Source: an uncultured bacterium
GTDB taxonomy: Bacteria; Bacillota_I; Bacilli_A; RF39; UBA660
NCBI GenBank assembly: GCA_946560065.1
Contig: CAMNUE010000008.1
Location: 1-64,000, forward strand
Direction of reading: 5' to 3'
DNA length: 64,000 nt
Shown: positions 32,953 through 40,258 of the stretch, piece after piece
How positions within the stretch are numbered: the stretch's first letter is position 1
Layout of the letters: each line of letters opens with the position of its first letter
Notes under the pieces: generated by a model
Database searches by the model: none
What the model saw: only the letters and a program-made list of their open reading frames with translations
What the model was told of the DNA's origin: nothing
Program-made: the position numbers and the translations under genes

Positions 32953-33385
32953 TATCCAATCTTCCCATGTTTTCTTTCAATTCTAAAAATTCGACATTAC
33001 TATTTTTGTTAAAAACATTTAAGTTCACTATAGATACAATAATTAGAATAGAGTTTGCTCCGAATAAGAATCCTCTAAGACAACTATTATTAATAAAAAT
33101 ATTTACAATAGATAAAATAAGTAACACACAAGATGCTGACATTATCGTAATTCCTAATATTTTTGTTAAATTATATTTTCTGTGTTTTCTTGCATATTCA
33201 TATAATTCTTCATAGGTATTAGTCTCACTTGTCAAAATAGCTTTATTATCTTTACTAAAATACACCCTTGAATCTATATAATTTCTATATAGACTCCATT
33301 CTACGTTTCCTTTTTCATTAAGTTCAATGCATAAATGATAGTCATTTCCTAACATATTTCTTATTTTGCTATATTCTTCTTTCAT
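32939..33385 (-). CDS. Two-TM phage membrane protein
   Basis: 148 aa. A soluble ~75-residue N-terminal part is followed by two hydrophobic segments (ILGITIMSASCVLLILSIVNIFI and GFLFGANSILIIVSIVNLNVF) and an acidic tail. Not recognised. Upstream ribosome site AGGGGGTGAAAG is strong. Confidence 0.65.
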   Translation of the reverse strand: MKEEYSKIRNMLGNDYHLCIELNEKGNVEWSLYRNYIDSRVYFSKDNKAILTSETNTYEELYEYARKHRKYNLTKILGITIMSASCVLLILSIVNIFINNSCLRGFLFGANSILIIVSIVNLNVFNKNSNVEFLELKENMGRLDNENI

Positions 33386-33396
33386 TCTTTCACCCC

Positions 33397-33807
33397 CTAA
33401 TCAAATGGTAATTCATCTGGATCTATCGCTATTTGTTGTCCAAAATCAGCAAATGGGTTATTATCATTTTCTTGTTTTGAATTACTGTCCTTTTTTGAGT
33501 CTAGAAATTCTAAACTATTTGCAATAACTTCTGTAATATACCTTCTATTACCATTATCATCTTCATAATTTCTTGTTTGAATTGTTCCTTCAATTGCAAC
33601 TTTACTTCCTTTAAATAAATAGTCTTTTACATTCTCTGCTTGTTTTCTCCATACAACTATATTTATAAAATCTGCTTCTCTCTCTCCGTTGCTGTTAGTA
33701 TGATTTCTATTTACTGCTAGTGTAAATGTTGCTACTGCAATATTACTTTCTGTATATCTTAGTTCTGGATTTTTTGTTAAACGCCCTATTAATAATGCCT
33801 TATTCAT
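33397..33807 (-). CDS. ssb: Single-stranded DNA-binding protein (SSB)
   Basis: 136 aa from the ATG at 33807 (MNKALLIGRLTKNPEL), which matches the conserved SSB start; an earlier in-frame start would lie within the upstream gene. OB-fold signatures FINIVVWRKQAENVKDYLFKGS and VAIEGTIQTRNYEDDNG, then a linker and the acidic tail DPDELPFD that binds partner proteins. A second, diverged SSB is encoded at 36440. Confidence 0.95.
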   Translation of the reverse strand: MNKALLIGRLTKNPELRYTESNIAVATFTLAVNRNHTNSNGEREADFINIVVWRKQAENVKDYLFKGSKVAIEGTIQTRNYEDDNGNRRYITEVIANSLEFLDSKKDSNSKQENDNNPFADFGQQIAIDPDELPFD

Positions 33808-34129
33808 CTGCATCTTCTCCAAAAATAGAATTGACAATATTCTCTATTCTACTTTTTTTATCATTTTCATTAAATTTTATAGCACTTGAAATTATTGATT
33901 CTATTTCCTTTCGAGTGGCAAATTCTTTAAGTCTTACTATCATCATTCCTAGCGATTTAAGTAAATCTTCTTTGCTCCCTACAAGAGCAGCTGTTTCACC
34001 TGTAATTAACACAAATGACTTCATAGTCTTTTTTTCTTCTTTCTTTACTACTCTTTTAAAACATTCTTTTACTGTTGCTTGAACATCTTCCAAACTATCA
34101 AATCTTTCTTCTTTACTAATATCTTTCAT
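33800..34129 (-). CDS. Hypothetical phage protein in the recombination module
   Basis: 109 aa from the ATG at 34129, at correct spacing from GAGGAG (the ATG at 34135 is too close). Helical, with FVLITGETAALVGSKEDLLKSL. Overlaps the SSB start by 8 bases. Similar small proteins precede SSB in many Firmicute phages; function unknown. Confidence 0.6.
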   Translation of the reverse strand: MKDISKEERFDSLEDVQATVKECFKRVVKKEEKKTMKSFVLITGETAALVGSKEDLLKSLGMMIVRLKEFATRKEIESIISSAIKFNENDKKSRIENIVNSIFGEDADE

Positions 34130-34131
34130 AT

Positions 34132-34560
34132 TCATTCTCCTCTTCTATGTACTTTTAATCCTAAACTTTTAGCTATTTTTAATTTTGATTTATCATTATA
34201 AAATACTTCACTCATACTTCTACTTTTTCTATTAAGACTTAACTCATCTCTTCTTTTAAATGCCTCTTCTGGATTAGTATCACATTTAAACACTTTACAA
34301 ATTTGAGGTCTTACTTTATATATCTCACATATCCTTTTTTCATCATTTCTAAATGGACATCTAAAATTATTTTTTTCTTTATTGTGTCTCTTTACTTTAT
34401 GTGTTCTTATATATTTTTCTATCTCTTCTATTTCTTTACTATCAAGTGGAAGAAATTCAGAACAACATTCTCCACACCTTGAACAATTTCCCATAATAGT
34501 ATAGTTAGTCAATGTTGGCTCTTGATAATTTTTTAAGAAGGTTTTTGCATTAGAAATCAT
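34132..34560 (-). CDS. YkgJ-type cysteine cluster protein
   Basis: 142 aa. Contains GNCSRCGECCSEFLPL (C-x-x-C-x-x-C-C), then FRCPFRNDEKRICEIYKVRPQICKVFKC, the eight-Cys pattern of the YkgJ/UPF0153 family, likely to bind an Fe-S cluster or zinc. Its presence inside a phage recombination operon, overlapping the ERF gene, is unusual and may relate to DNA metabolism. Confidence 0.8.
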   Translation of the reverse strand: MISNAKTFLKNYQEPTLTNYTIMGNCSRCGECCSEFLPLDSKEIEEIEKYIRTHKVKRHNKEKNNFRCPFRNDEKRICEIYKVRPQICKVFKCDTNPEEAFKRRDELSLNRKSRSMSEVFYNDKSKLKIAKSLGLKVHRRGE

Positions 34561-35467
34561 ATGGTGTCATTTCCTTTTCTACTTCTGGAATATATTTTTT
34601 TAGCGTTTTAATTGCATCTTGTATTTGTTCTGATGACATCTCTGTATCACTTTTTACTCCATAAGTTTCTAATATTTTTTCATGACTTGAATTAGTTTTT
34701 AATTCTAAATCTTTCATTTCTTTTAGAAGGTCTAATCTATCTACTTTTTTTTCATTAGACTGTTCTATTATTTCTATACATTTCTTTAATGTTGGATTAG
34801 CCTTCTTATTAGTTACTAACCAATCTATATAATCCTCATCTTCCACCATTACATCTTTTAATTTTTTTCCTTTACACTTTCCACCTGGAAATATATAATT
34901 TTCTGCTTCTTGTAATGAAATTGTCGATTCTTGGTTATCATTATCAGTTAACTTTGACATTGATGGATCATCTGCATCTTTAACATCATCTAATGCTAAC
35001 AATCCATTTAATGCATACTTCCTAGCATAACTACTTGCTGTTCCTGTTATTTGGCTAGAATCCATTCCTTTTTTATTTTCTTCTTCTCTTGCGTATGCAT
35101 AATTACTGATAGAATTACTTGTTTCTACGTCTACTATCTTAGCTTCAGATTTTATATAAAATCTTTGAGCATTTATTATGTTTTTTTTAGTCATTATTCT
35201 TTTTAGTTCTTCGTTAAAATACTCTTCTTCTACTATTACTGGTTCATTATTTCCAAATACACATATTTCATCACTAAGCAATATTAATACTCCATATTTG
35301 CTTAAAATTGGCTTTATAGCTTCTAATATATCTTCACAACTTCTAAAGTTATAATTTCCAAAGCTATTATGCTGTTTCTTAGGGACTTTAATCTCGCTTT
35401 GAATTAAAGACAATTTTTCTTCTATTGATAGTTTGAATATTTCTTTTTTTTCTTCTTTCTTCTCCAT
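34550..35467 (-). CDS. ERF family single-strand annealing protein
   Basis: 305 aa. ERF core: LSLIQSEIKVPKKQHNSFGNYNFRSCEDILEAIKPIL, then ITGTASSYARKYALNGLLALDD. A second module follows (FPGGKCKGKKLKDVMVEDEDYIDWLV), similar to the small DUF3820/exonuclease X C-terminal domain (F-x-G-K-x-K-G-x-x-x-x-V-x-x-D-x-x-Y-x-x-W). It promotes recombination during phage replication together with SSB. Confidence 0.9.
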   Translation of the reverse strand: MEKKEEKKEIFKLSIEEKLSLIQSEIKVPKKQHNSFGNYNFRSCEDILEAIKPILSKYGVLILLSDEICVFGNNEPVIVEEEYFNEELKRIMTKKNIINAQRFYIKSEAKIVDVETSNSISNYAYAREEENKKGMDSSQITGTASSYARKYALNGLLALDDVKDADDPSMSKLTDNDNQESTISLQEAENYIFPGGKCKGKKLKDVMVEDEDYIDWLVTNKKANPTLKKCIEIIEQSNEKKVDRLDLLKEMKDLELKTNSSHEKILETYGVKSDTEMSSEQIQDAIKTLKKYIPEVEKEMTPYDF

Positions 35468-35468
35468 A

Positions 35469-35993
35469 TTATTTCACCTGTAGATTTCTTTTTTCTGTTA
35501 ATTGCACCCCAGAAATTTTAATACCTTTCTTCAAATCTTCTGTCATACCTTTTTTAGAAAACTCTACTTTTGTAGTTGTGTATTTATCTTTTATTTCTTT
35601 ATGTAATTTTATATATTCATTTAGCTTTTCTTCATCGTAAATTTCTACTATAGTTGATTTTCTATAAGAAGCTACTCCATTCATAACTTCTTTTTTGTCA
35701 ATATTATTAGTAGTCATAAATGAATCTAAATAATTTTTCAACTTTTCAGATTTTTTCTTTTTTTCTTCTGCTCTAGTTTTATAATCATCACTAACTTCTT
35801 TATACATTTTTTGTTCTAGTTCAAGATTTTTAATGTAACCAATTATATTATTAATTTTTGATTCTATTGATGTTTCTAATTTTTCCAAATCTTCTGTCGT
35901 AAACAATACTTCACCTGTCTCATAATCAAATGATAATCCTTGTTCTAAAATATCTTTTACAGCCTTATCTAACTTATATAAACTTATTTCCAT
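35469..35993 (-). CDS. Siphovirus Gp157 family protein
   Basis: 174 aa from the ATG at 35993 (TAGGAGGATTATTAAA upstream). N-terminal MEISLYKLDKAVKDIL, a central coiled coil (NIIGYIKNLELEQKMYKEVS; AEEKKKKSEKLKNYLDSFM) and a C-terminal VEIYDEEKLNEYIK are typical of Gp157, linked to phage resistance in Streptococcus thermophilus and regularly encoded next to ERF/RecT and SSB genes. Confidence 0.85.
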   Translation of the reverse strand: MEISLYKLDKAVKDILEQGLSFDYETGEVLFTTEDLEKLETSIESKINNIIGYIKNLELEQKMYKEVSDDYKTRAEEKKKKSEKLKNYLDSFMTTNNIDKKEVMNGVASYRKSTIVEIYDEEKLNEYIKLHKEIKDKYTTTKVEFSKKGMTEDLKKGIKISGVQLTEKRNLQVK

Positions 35994-36034
35994 TTTAATA
36001 ATCCTCCTAGCTTTCATTTAATTTATTTTATTTA

Positions 36035-36430
36035 TTAGCAATACCCTACTAAGTTCATCGCCATATCAATTTTAAATTTATCTTTTTCATTCCTATACGG
36101 TACTCCTTTATATGTATTTAAGAGATACATATAACCATCTTCTAGAATATCTGATGGCTTTATATCTTCTAGTACTATTGCTTTACTTGTTCTTGTATAA
36201 ATTAATTTAATTTGTCCATATACCATTTTGAATCTTTCATCTGTAGGTAATTCTATTTCATATTTACCAACCTTGTCTGAATAATTATGTTTATTCATTA
36301 TTTCAAAAATTAGATATTTATAAGCCCTTGGACAATATTTTTTCAATCCTCTATACTTTTTTATAAAATCATTTTCATCAACAAACATTATCCTCTCAGT
36401 TGATTTTAGATATCCATTAGTTAAACTCAT
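36035..36430 (-). CDS. Hypothetical phage protein
   Basis: 131 aa from the ATG at 36430 (GGTGG 5 bases upstream). Not recognised. Compact alpha/beta sequence with KKYRGLKKYCPRAYKYLIFE. It lies between the second SSB and Gp157, so a role in replication or recombination is possible. Confidence 0.6.
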   Translation of the reverse strand: MSLTNGYLKSTERIMFVDENDFIKKYRGLKKYCPRAYKYLIFEIMNKHNYSDKVGKYEIELPTDERFKMVYGQIKLIYTRTSKAIVLEDIKPSDILEDGYMYLLNTYKGVPYRNEKDKFKIDMAMNLVGYC

Positions 36431-36439
36431 AGATACCAC

Positions 36440-36781
36440 CTATACTTCCATATCTTTTTTCTTTGAATTGCTAGATAAGAATGTTACTTTTTCTGCTATG
36501 ATTTCCATTACATAATTTGTCTTATTTTTATTCACTATCTCTCTTGATTGTACTCTTCCCTTAATTCCTATAATGTCTCCTGTTTCACAATATTCACAAG
36601 TATTCTTTGCAATGTTGTCATATAAAACGCAATCTACAAAATCATCATCATAATTTCCTTCACTATTTTCAAAACTTCTAGGAACAGCTAAAGATATTAT
36701 TGATTTTGTTGAACCATTTTTTAGTTTTTTAGTTTTTATATCATTAGTAATTCTACCTACTATAACAACTTGATTAATCAA
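36440..36781 (-). CDS. Second single-stranded DNA-binding protein
   Basis: 113 aa. OB-fold SSB pattern: MINQVVIVGRITNDIKTKKL, ISLAVPRSFENSEGNYDDDFVDCVLYDNIA, GDIIGIKGRVQSREI. It ends in KKKDMEV and lacks the acidic partner-binding tail of the SSB at 33397, so it may coat DNA without recruiting host proteins. Confidence 0.85.
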   Translation of the reverse strand: MINQVVIVGRITNDIKTKKLKNGSTKSIISLAVPRSFENSEGNYDDDFVDCVLYDNIAKNTCEYCETGDIIGIKGRVQSREIVNKNKTNYVMEIIAEKVTFLSSNSKKKDMEV

Positions 36782-36782
36782 T

Positions 36783-37082
36783 TTAATCTTCCTCCTCGAC
36801 TAATTTTGTCATTTCTTCCATGCTTTTTATTACTGACTTTGCAACTTTCAAAATATCTTTTTTATTTTTTAATATTTGTTTTAATTTAAAAAGTTCCAAT
36901 TTTAGCATTACCTCTGTTTCGATTCTAGCCATTTGAAAATCAAAACCTGGAATATTTAAATTTTTTCTTTCTATTTTTTCTAAAACTTCATCAATTGTTT
37001 CCTCTCCTTCACAATATTTTTCACTTATTGTCATAAGTGCCATAACTTTCCCCATTGCTTCTATTTCTAATAAATCTTTCAT
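36783..37082 (-). CDS. Hypothetical helical phage protein
   Basis: 99 aa from the ATG at 37082 (AAAGGAG upstream). Nearly all helical (LLEIEAMGKVMALMTISEKYCEG; LELFKLKQILKNKKDILKVA). Overlapping longer reading would run back through the coiled-coil gene. No function known. Confidence 0.55.
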   Translation of the reverse strand: MKDLLEIEAMGKVMALMTISEKYCEGEETIDEVLEKIERKNLNIPGFDFQMARIETEVMLKLELFKLKQILKNKKDILKVAKSVIKSMEEMTKLVEEED

Positions 37083-37083
37083 A

Positions 37084-37308
37084 TTATTTTTTCTCCTTTT
37101 CTTTTTTTGTCGCTTTCTTATATTTTTCAATTTGTTGTTCTTTTAAATCTAGTAACTCCAAATCTCTTTTTCTTAATTCATCCTGTAGTCTTATTACTTT
37201 GTCTTGTAAATCAATCATCTTTTCATTTTGTCTATTTTTATCTTCTAAAAGTGATTGATATTTTAATTCTTGTGTATTTTTCTTTTTTCTATTTTTTTGA
37301 TTAAACAT
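37084..37308 (-). CDS. Small coiled-coil phage protein
   Basis: 74 aa, basic N-terminus (FNQKNRKKKNTQELKYQ) then a perfect-looking coiled coil (EKMIDLQDKVIRLQDELRKR) to the end. Could bind nucleic acid or assemble other early proteins; unproven. Confidence 0.55.
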   Translation of the reverse strand: MFNQKNRKKKNTQELKYQSLLEDKNRQNEKMIDLQDKVIRLQDELRKRDLELLDLKEQQIEKYKKATKKEKEKK

Positions 37309-37316
37309 ATTGCACC

Positions 37317-37517
37317 CTATTTCTTTAATTTACTTAAGTCTGTTAATACACTTAATGATGTATTTTCTACTTCTCCTTTAGCAATTTCTACAAGCAATTT
37401 CATACCCCATATACCAGTATCATCCCTATAAGCATTTATTTCACTATCCCATACAGGATAATCAAATATTCCATCTCCATAATCGACTTCTAGTGGTCTA
37501 TGCTCTGTAAGTGCCAT
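37317..37517 (-). CDS. Hypothetical small phage protein
   Basis: 66 aa from the ATG at 37517, overlapping the 3' end of the replication gene by 20 bases. Acidic, with DYGDGIFDYPVWDSEINAY. No match known to me; small proteins of this type follow DnaD-like genes in other phages. Confidence 0.5.
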   Translation of the reverse strand: MALTEHRPLEVDYGDGIFDYPVWDSEINAYRDDTGIWGMKLLVEIAKGEVENTSLSVLTDLSKLKK

Positions 37518-38265
37518 TAATAATTGCTTCAAGTTCTCTTCTTTCTTCTTCACTTTCATCCTCTTCTTCTATCTTTTTGTCAAACCAAATAGGAACTTCC
37601 TTTTCTCTTTTGACGCTTTGTTTCTTTATTACCTTTTGATTAAGATATTTTTCAAATTTTGTTCCAAATAAAGTTTCTGGACATAGATACTTTTCAAACT
37701 CAGTAGATTCCCATTCAATGTACTTTTTATCTATTACAGTTTTAAAATCATCAAGACCATACCCTTCATTTAATCTTGCATTAATATGTTGTCTTGTAGT
37801 CTTTGTACTTGTTCTATACTTTGAACCAGTCTTTGTATTCAGATAAGAAATTACTTTTTCAACTATCTCGGCTAGTAAACCAGTGTCGTCGGTAGTTGTT
37901 TCTTCTTCCTCTTCTTCCCCCATACCCCTATTATTACTATCTTCTTTTACATTATCATTAACATAAACATAGACATCTTGATGTGTTTCTGTTTTGTTTT
38001 CTTTTTGATTTTCATTTGATTCTTTTTTGATTTTATTTTGATTTTCGTTTGATTTGGTAGAAGAACCACATACACCTCTTTTTTTACTTTTATCTAAAGG
38101 TCTTTTTAAATTTCTAAAGACCTTCATTTGATTGCTATTAAGATTAGGTTCTTCATCAAAAAACATATAATTACATATTGCAAATATTAACTCACTTTGT
38201 TCTTTTCTATTTGGTAATAAACTTATTAAATCAATATAATCTCTATATATAGTGAAACTATTCAT
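37498..38265 (-). CDS. Phage replication protein with conserved phage C-terminal domain
   Basis: 255 aa from the ATG at 38265 (GGAGGTAATA). The N-terminal ~60 residues (FTIYRDYIDLISLLPNRKEQSELIFAI) are DUF6291-like; a Lys/Asn then Glu-rich low-complexity linker follows; the C-terminal part (AEIVEKVISYLNTKTGSKYR ... YLCPETLFGTKFEKYLNQ) is the phage replisome-organiser C-terminal domain, which recruits helicase to the origin. First gene of the replication block. Confidence 0.85.
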   Translation of the reverse strand: MNSFTIYRDYIDLISLLPNRKEQSELIFAICNYMFFDEEPNLNSNQMKVFRNLKRPLDKSKKRGVCGSSTKSNENQNKIKKESNENQKENKTETHQDVYVYVNDNVKEDSNNRGMGEEEEEETTTDDTGLLAEIVEKVISYLNTKTGSKYRTSTKTTRQHINARLNEGYGLDDFKTVIDKKYIEWESTEFEKYLCPETLFGTKFEKYLNQKVIKKQSVKREKEVPIWFDKKIEEEDESEEERRELEAIINGTYRA

Positions 38266-38340
38266 TATTACCTCCATTTGATTTTTTTCTACTTTTTTGA
38301 TACAATTAAAAAGTAAAAAATGTTTATATGTTTTTTATTT

Positions 38341-38383
38341 GGATATGCTACATCACACGTTTTCAAGGGCATATCCTTTTTTT
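38341..38383 (+). terminator. Terminator-like hairpin on the plus strand
   Basis: GGATATGC (38341-38348), a 20-base loop, GCATATCC (38369-38376), then seven T. The T-run is on the plus strand, opposite to all surrounding genes, so it either stops antisense transcription into the lysogeny region or ends a short plus-strand RNA. A possible plus-strand promoter (TTGATA then TATATG) lies about 50 bases upstream. Confidence 0.5.
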
Positions 38384-38396
38384 AATGTTTTCATTT

Positions 38397-38669
38397 CTAA
38401 AATCCACACTCCCTTTTTACTATGCTCGTAAGTGCGAGCTTTGTTTGACCTGGTGGAACATATTTTTTTTCTTTTTTCATAATTTCTATCATGTGTTCAA
38501 TCATCTTTAATGCTGAATTATATTTCAAATCTGGCAATAAAATTTGCAAATCATAAGCTGATAAATAGAGTTGACTTAGTATTTCTTCTTTAGTCTTGCT
38601 GGACTTTTCTTCTTTCACTTCTATACACTTCCTTTCTCCTCCGAATAATGGAACAATTTCTTTATTCAT
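38397..38669 (-). CDS. Small early phage protein, possible excisionase-type DNA-binding protein
   Basis: 90 aa. The second half (LSAYDLQILLPDLKYNSALKMIEHMIEIMKKEKKYV, then QTKLALTSIVKREC) follows the pattern of small winged-helix proteins of the excisionase kind found after the Cro gene. Its start lies just beyond an operator copy (38676-38691), so it may be under separate repressor control. Confidence 0.5.
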   Translation of the reverse strand: MNKEIVPLFGGERKCIEVKEEKSSKTKEEILSQLYLSAYDLQILLPDLKYNSALKMIEHMIEIMKKEKKYVPPGQTKLALTSIVKRECGF

Positions 38670-38675
38670 TTTTTT

Positions 38676-38691
38676 GTTTAGTTTTCTAAAC
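38676..38691. promoter_or_regulatory. Operator copy O1 (palindrome)
   Basis: GTTTAG-TTTT-CTAAAC, identical to the copy at 38944. It overlaps the last codons of the Cro-like gene and ends 7 bases before the start of the next gene. Confidence 0.75.
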
Positions 38692-38928
38692 CTTTACTGT
38701 AAAAAAATAAGTACCAATTTCACTTACAGGAATATGTAACAAGCTACATATTCTATAAATATCTTGCGAGTTAAAAGATAAGTTATTATTTAGTCTTTGA
38801 TTTAATGAACTTCTTGACATAGGAATTTCACTTGCCAAATTATCTTGTGTATCATAGCATTCTTTTATTAAACCTTCGAGCTTACTAAAATCAAATAATA
38901 CTTTTTCTTTTAGTTCTTCCGTTTCCAT
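38686..38928 (-). CDS. Cro-like DUF739 protein
   Basis: 80 aa. FDFSKLEGLIKECYDTQDNLASEIPMSRSSLNQRLNNNLSFNSQDIYRICSLLHI ... YFFTVKV is the DUF739 pattern, a helix-turn-helix protein transcribed divergently from the CI-type repressor in Firmicute phages. It would promote lytic growth by binding the shared operators. AAAGGAGGAAAG precedes the ATG. Confidence 0.85.
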   Translation of the reverse strand: METEELKEKVLFDFSKLEGLIKECYDTQDNLASEIPMSRSSLNQRLNNNLSFNSQDIYRICSLLHIPVSEIGTYFFTVKV

Positions 38929-38943
38929 ACTTTCCTCCTTTAA

Positions 38944-38959
38944 GTTTAGTTTTCTAAAC
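38944..38959. promoter_or_regulatory. Operator copy O2 (palindrome)
   Basis: GTTTAG-TTTT-CTAAAC, between the -10 of the early promoter and the start of the Cro-like gene, where repressor binding would block transcription. Confidence 0.8.
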
Positions 38960-38967
38960 TCAATTTA

Positions 38968-38996
38968 AGTATAGAACATCTAAAAAATAAAATCAA
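38968..38996 (-). promoter_or_regulatory. Early (lytic) promoter
   Basis: On the minus strand TTGATT (38991-38996), 17-base spacer, TATACT (38968-38973). It is flanked by operator copies at 38944-38959 and 39005-39020 and drives the Cro-like gene and the long early operon. Confidence 0.75.
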
Positions 38997-39004
38997 TACT
39001 TTTT

Positions 39005-39020
39005 GTTTAGTTTTTTAAAC
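39005..39020. promoter_or_regulatory. Operator copy O3 (palindrome with one change)
   Basis: GTTTAG-TTTT-TTAAAC, one base from the other two copies. It lies between the two divergent promoters, suited to control of both. Confidence 0.78.
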
Positions 39021-39046
39021 TTTTTGTAATTTTTCTTGATAATGTG

Positions 39047-39055
39047 TGGTATAAT
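39047..39055 (+). promoter_or_regulatory. Repressor promoter (extended -10)
   Basis: TGGTATAAT, a perfect -10 with the TGn extension, about 40 bases before the repressor start. No good -35 at standard spacing, which fits an extended -10 promoter. Confidence 0.65.
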
Positions 39056-39096
39056 AAAGTTAAATTTAATCTTCTTAGTTGAAAGGAAGTGTTTTT

Positions 39097-39564
39097 GTGA
39101 ATAAAAGTTTTAAAGAAAGATTAAATGAATTAATGAAAGAAACAGGTATTTCTCAAAGTAGCATTGTTCATAAAACAAAAATAAACAAAGGCGCATTAAG
39201 TTGTTATCTAAAGGGAATGTACAACCCAAAACGTGACAATATAGATAAATTAGCATCATTTTTTAACGTAAACCCTGACTGGTTAGAAGGCAAAGATGTT
39301 CCAAAAAATCCAGATTATCTACATGTTGACTATAATAACAAAGACTCAATTAATAAATATTTTGATATTATTATTTCAATTTCAGTAGAAGAATTAAATA
39401 AAGAAACGGTAGAATTAATTGCACAAGTTTTAAAAAACAAAAAGATAATAAAAAACACAAATGAATTAACTAAAAAAACAAATACAGAAATATTAGAATA
39501 TTTAGATAACATCAAATCTACTCTAATAGACAAAAAGATTCTGATAGATATAAAAACTGACTAA
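39097..39564 (+). CDS. CI-type phage repressor
   Basis: 155 aa. The GTG at 39097 is chosen because AAGGAAG lies just upstream and the protein then starts MNKSFKERLNELMKETGISQ, a standard XRE helix-turn-helix (SQSSIVHKTKINKGALSCYLKGMYNPKRDNIDKLASFFNVNPDWLEGKD). The C-terminal ~75 residues are helical and show no S24 peptidase motif, so induction is not by RecA-type self-cleavage as in lambda. It is divergent from the Cro-like gene with three operators between and beyond them. Confidence 0.9.
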   Translation: MNKSFKERLNELMKETGISQSSIVHKTKINKGALSCYLKGMYNPKRDNIDKLASFFNVNPDWLEGKDVPKNPDYLHVDYNNKDSINKYFDIIISISVEELNKETVELIAQVLKNKKIIKNTNELTKKTNTEILEYLDNIKSTLIDKKILIDIKTD

Positions 39565-39585
39565 ATATATGAAAGGAGGAATAAT

Positions 39586-39837
39586 ATGAAATGTCCAAAA
39601 TGTAAAAGTGAAAATGTATCTATACAAATAGTTAATGAAAGTCATCTAGTTAATAAACACCATGGAATAATATGGTGGATATGTATTGGTTGGTGGTGGG
39701 TTTTTGTTAAGTGGATAATTCTTACAATACCAGCATTAATATTTGCTATCTTTGTAGGAAAAAGAAAAAAGATAGTTAATGAAACTCACAAAGAAGCTGT
39801 ATGTCAATCATGTGGCTATAATTGGAAAACAAAATAA
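39586..39837 (+). CDS. Zinc-ribbon membrane protein
   Basis: 83 aa. N-terminal CPKCKSE and C-terminal CQSCGYNW form a split zinc ribbon around two hydrophobic stretches (GIIWWICIGWWWVFVKWIILTIPALIFAIFV). AAAGGAGGAATAAT upstream. Follows the repressor and is probably expressed in the lysogen; proteins like this are seen in superinfection-immunity regions, with function unproven. Confidence 0.65.
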   Translation: MKCPKCKSENVSIQIVNESHLVNKHHGIIWWICIGWWWVFVKWIILTIPALIFAIFVGKRKKIVNETHKEAVCQSCGYNWKTK

Positions 39838-39861
39838 AGAAGAAATCGAGGATAAATAATT

Positions 39862-40113
39862 ATGAAAAATAAAATTAAAAAAGTGACCATTTTAGATACT
39901 TTAGATTCTAAAGATTTATTTGATGAAAAAGAAGCAAAAGCAATACTTGGTGATTTAGCTCCTACTTTCATTAAAGGTATAAAAAGTGGTGGAAGTAAAA
40001 CAAATATAAAAACAATTTTTTTAATAGAATATGAGAATGATTTTCATGAAACAGTAACAGTTGATAATAATTCAATACAATATAAAGAATTATGTAAATA
40101 TGTTAAAAAATAA
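39862..40113 (+). CDS. Hypothetical lysogeny-region protein
   Basis: 83 aa, not recognised. Basic first third, then KEAKAILGDLAPTFIKGIKSG and a strand-rich end (KTIFLIEYENDFHETVTVDNNS). Third gene of the repressor operon. A weak ribosome site (GAGGATAAAT) precedes the ATG. Confidence 0.55.
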   Translation: MKNKIKKVTILDTLDSKDLFDEKEAKAILGDLAPTFIKGIKSGGSKTNIKTIFLIEYENDFHETVTVDNNSIQYKELCKYVKK

Positions 40114-40206
40114 AAAAAGACTCCGTGCCGCAAACACGAAGTCAACTCTATAATTAGAGTGCATAGAAATTAAATTAGTCCAGCAAGACAATTCTTTTTC
40201 TTATGC
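40114..40206 (-). ncRNA. Predicted ~90-nt small RNA in the integrase leader
   Basis: A strong minus-strand promoter (40213-40241) is followed 100 bases later by a terminator: GACTTCGTG-TTTGCGG-CACGGAGTC then TTTTTTTATTTTTT. Between them there is a hairpin ACTCTA-TAAT-TAGAGT and no ORF. The RNA would be antisense to any repressor-operon transcript reading on into the integrase gene, so it may limit integrase expression in the lysogen. Confidence 0.6.
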
Positions 40207-40212
40207 CCTTTA

Positions 40213-40241
40213 ATTATATCAAACTATAAAAAATATGACAA
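40213..40241 (-). promoter_or_regulatory. Promoter of the predicted small RNA
   Basis: On the minus strand TTGTCA (40236-40241), 17-base spacer, TATAAT (40213-40218) with a TGA just before it (extended -10). One of the best promoter matches in the window. It lies within the integrase 5' leader, facing away from the gene. Confidence 0.7.
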
Positions 40242-40258
40242 TATAATTGGAGGAAAAA

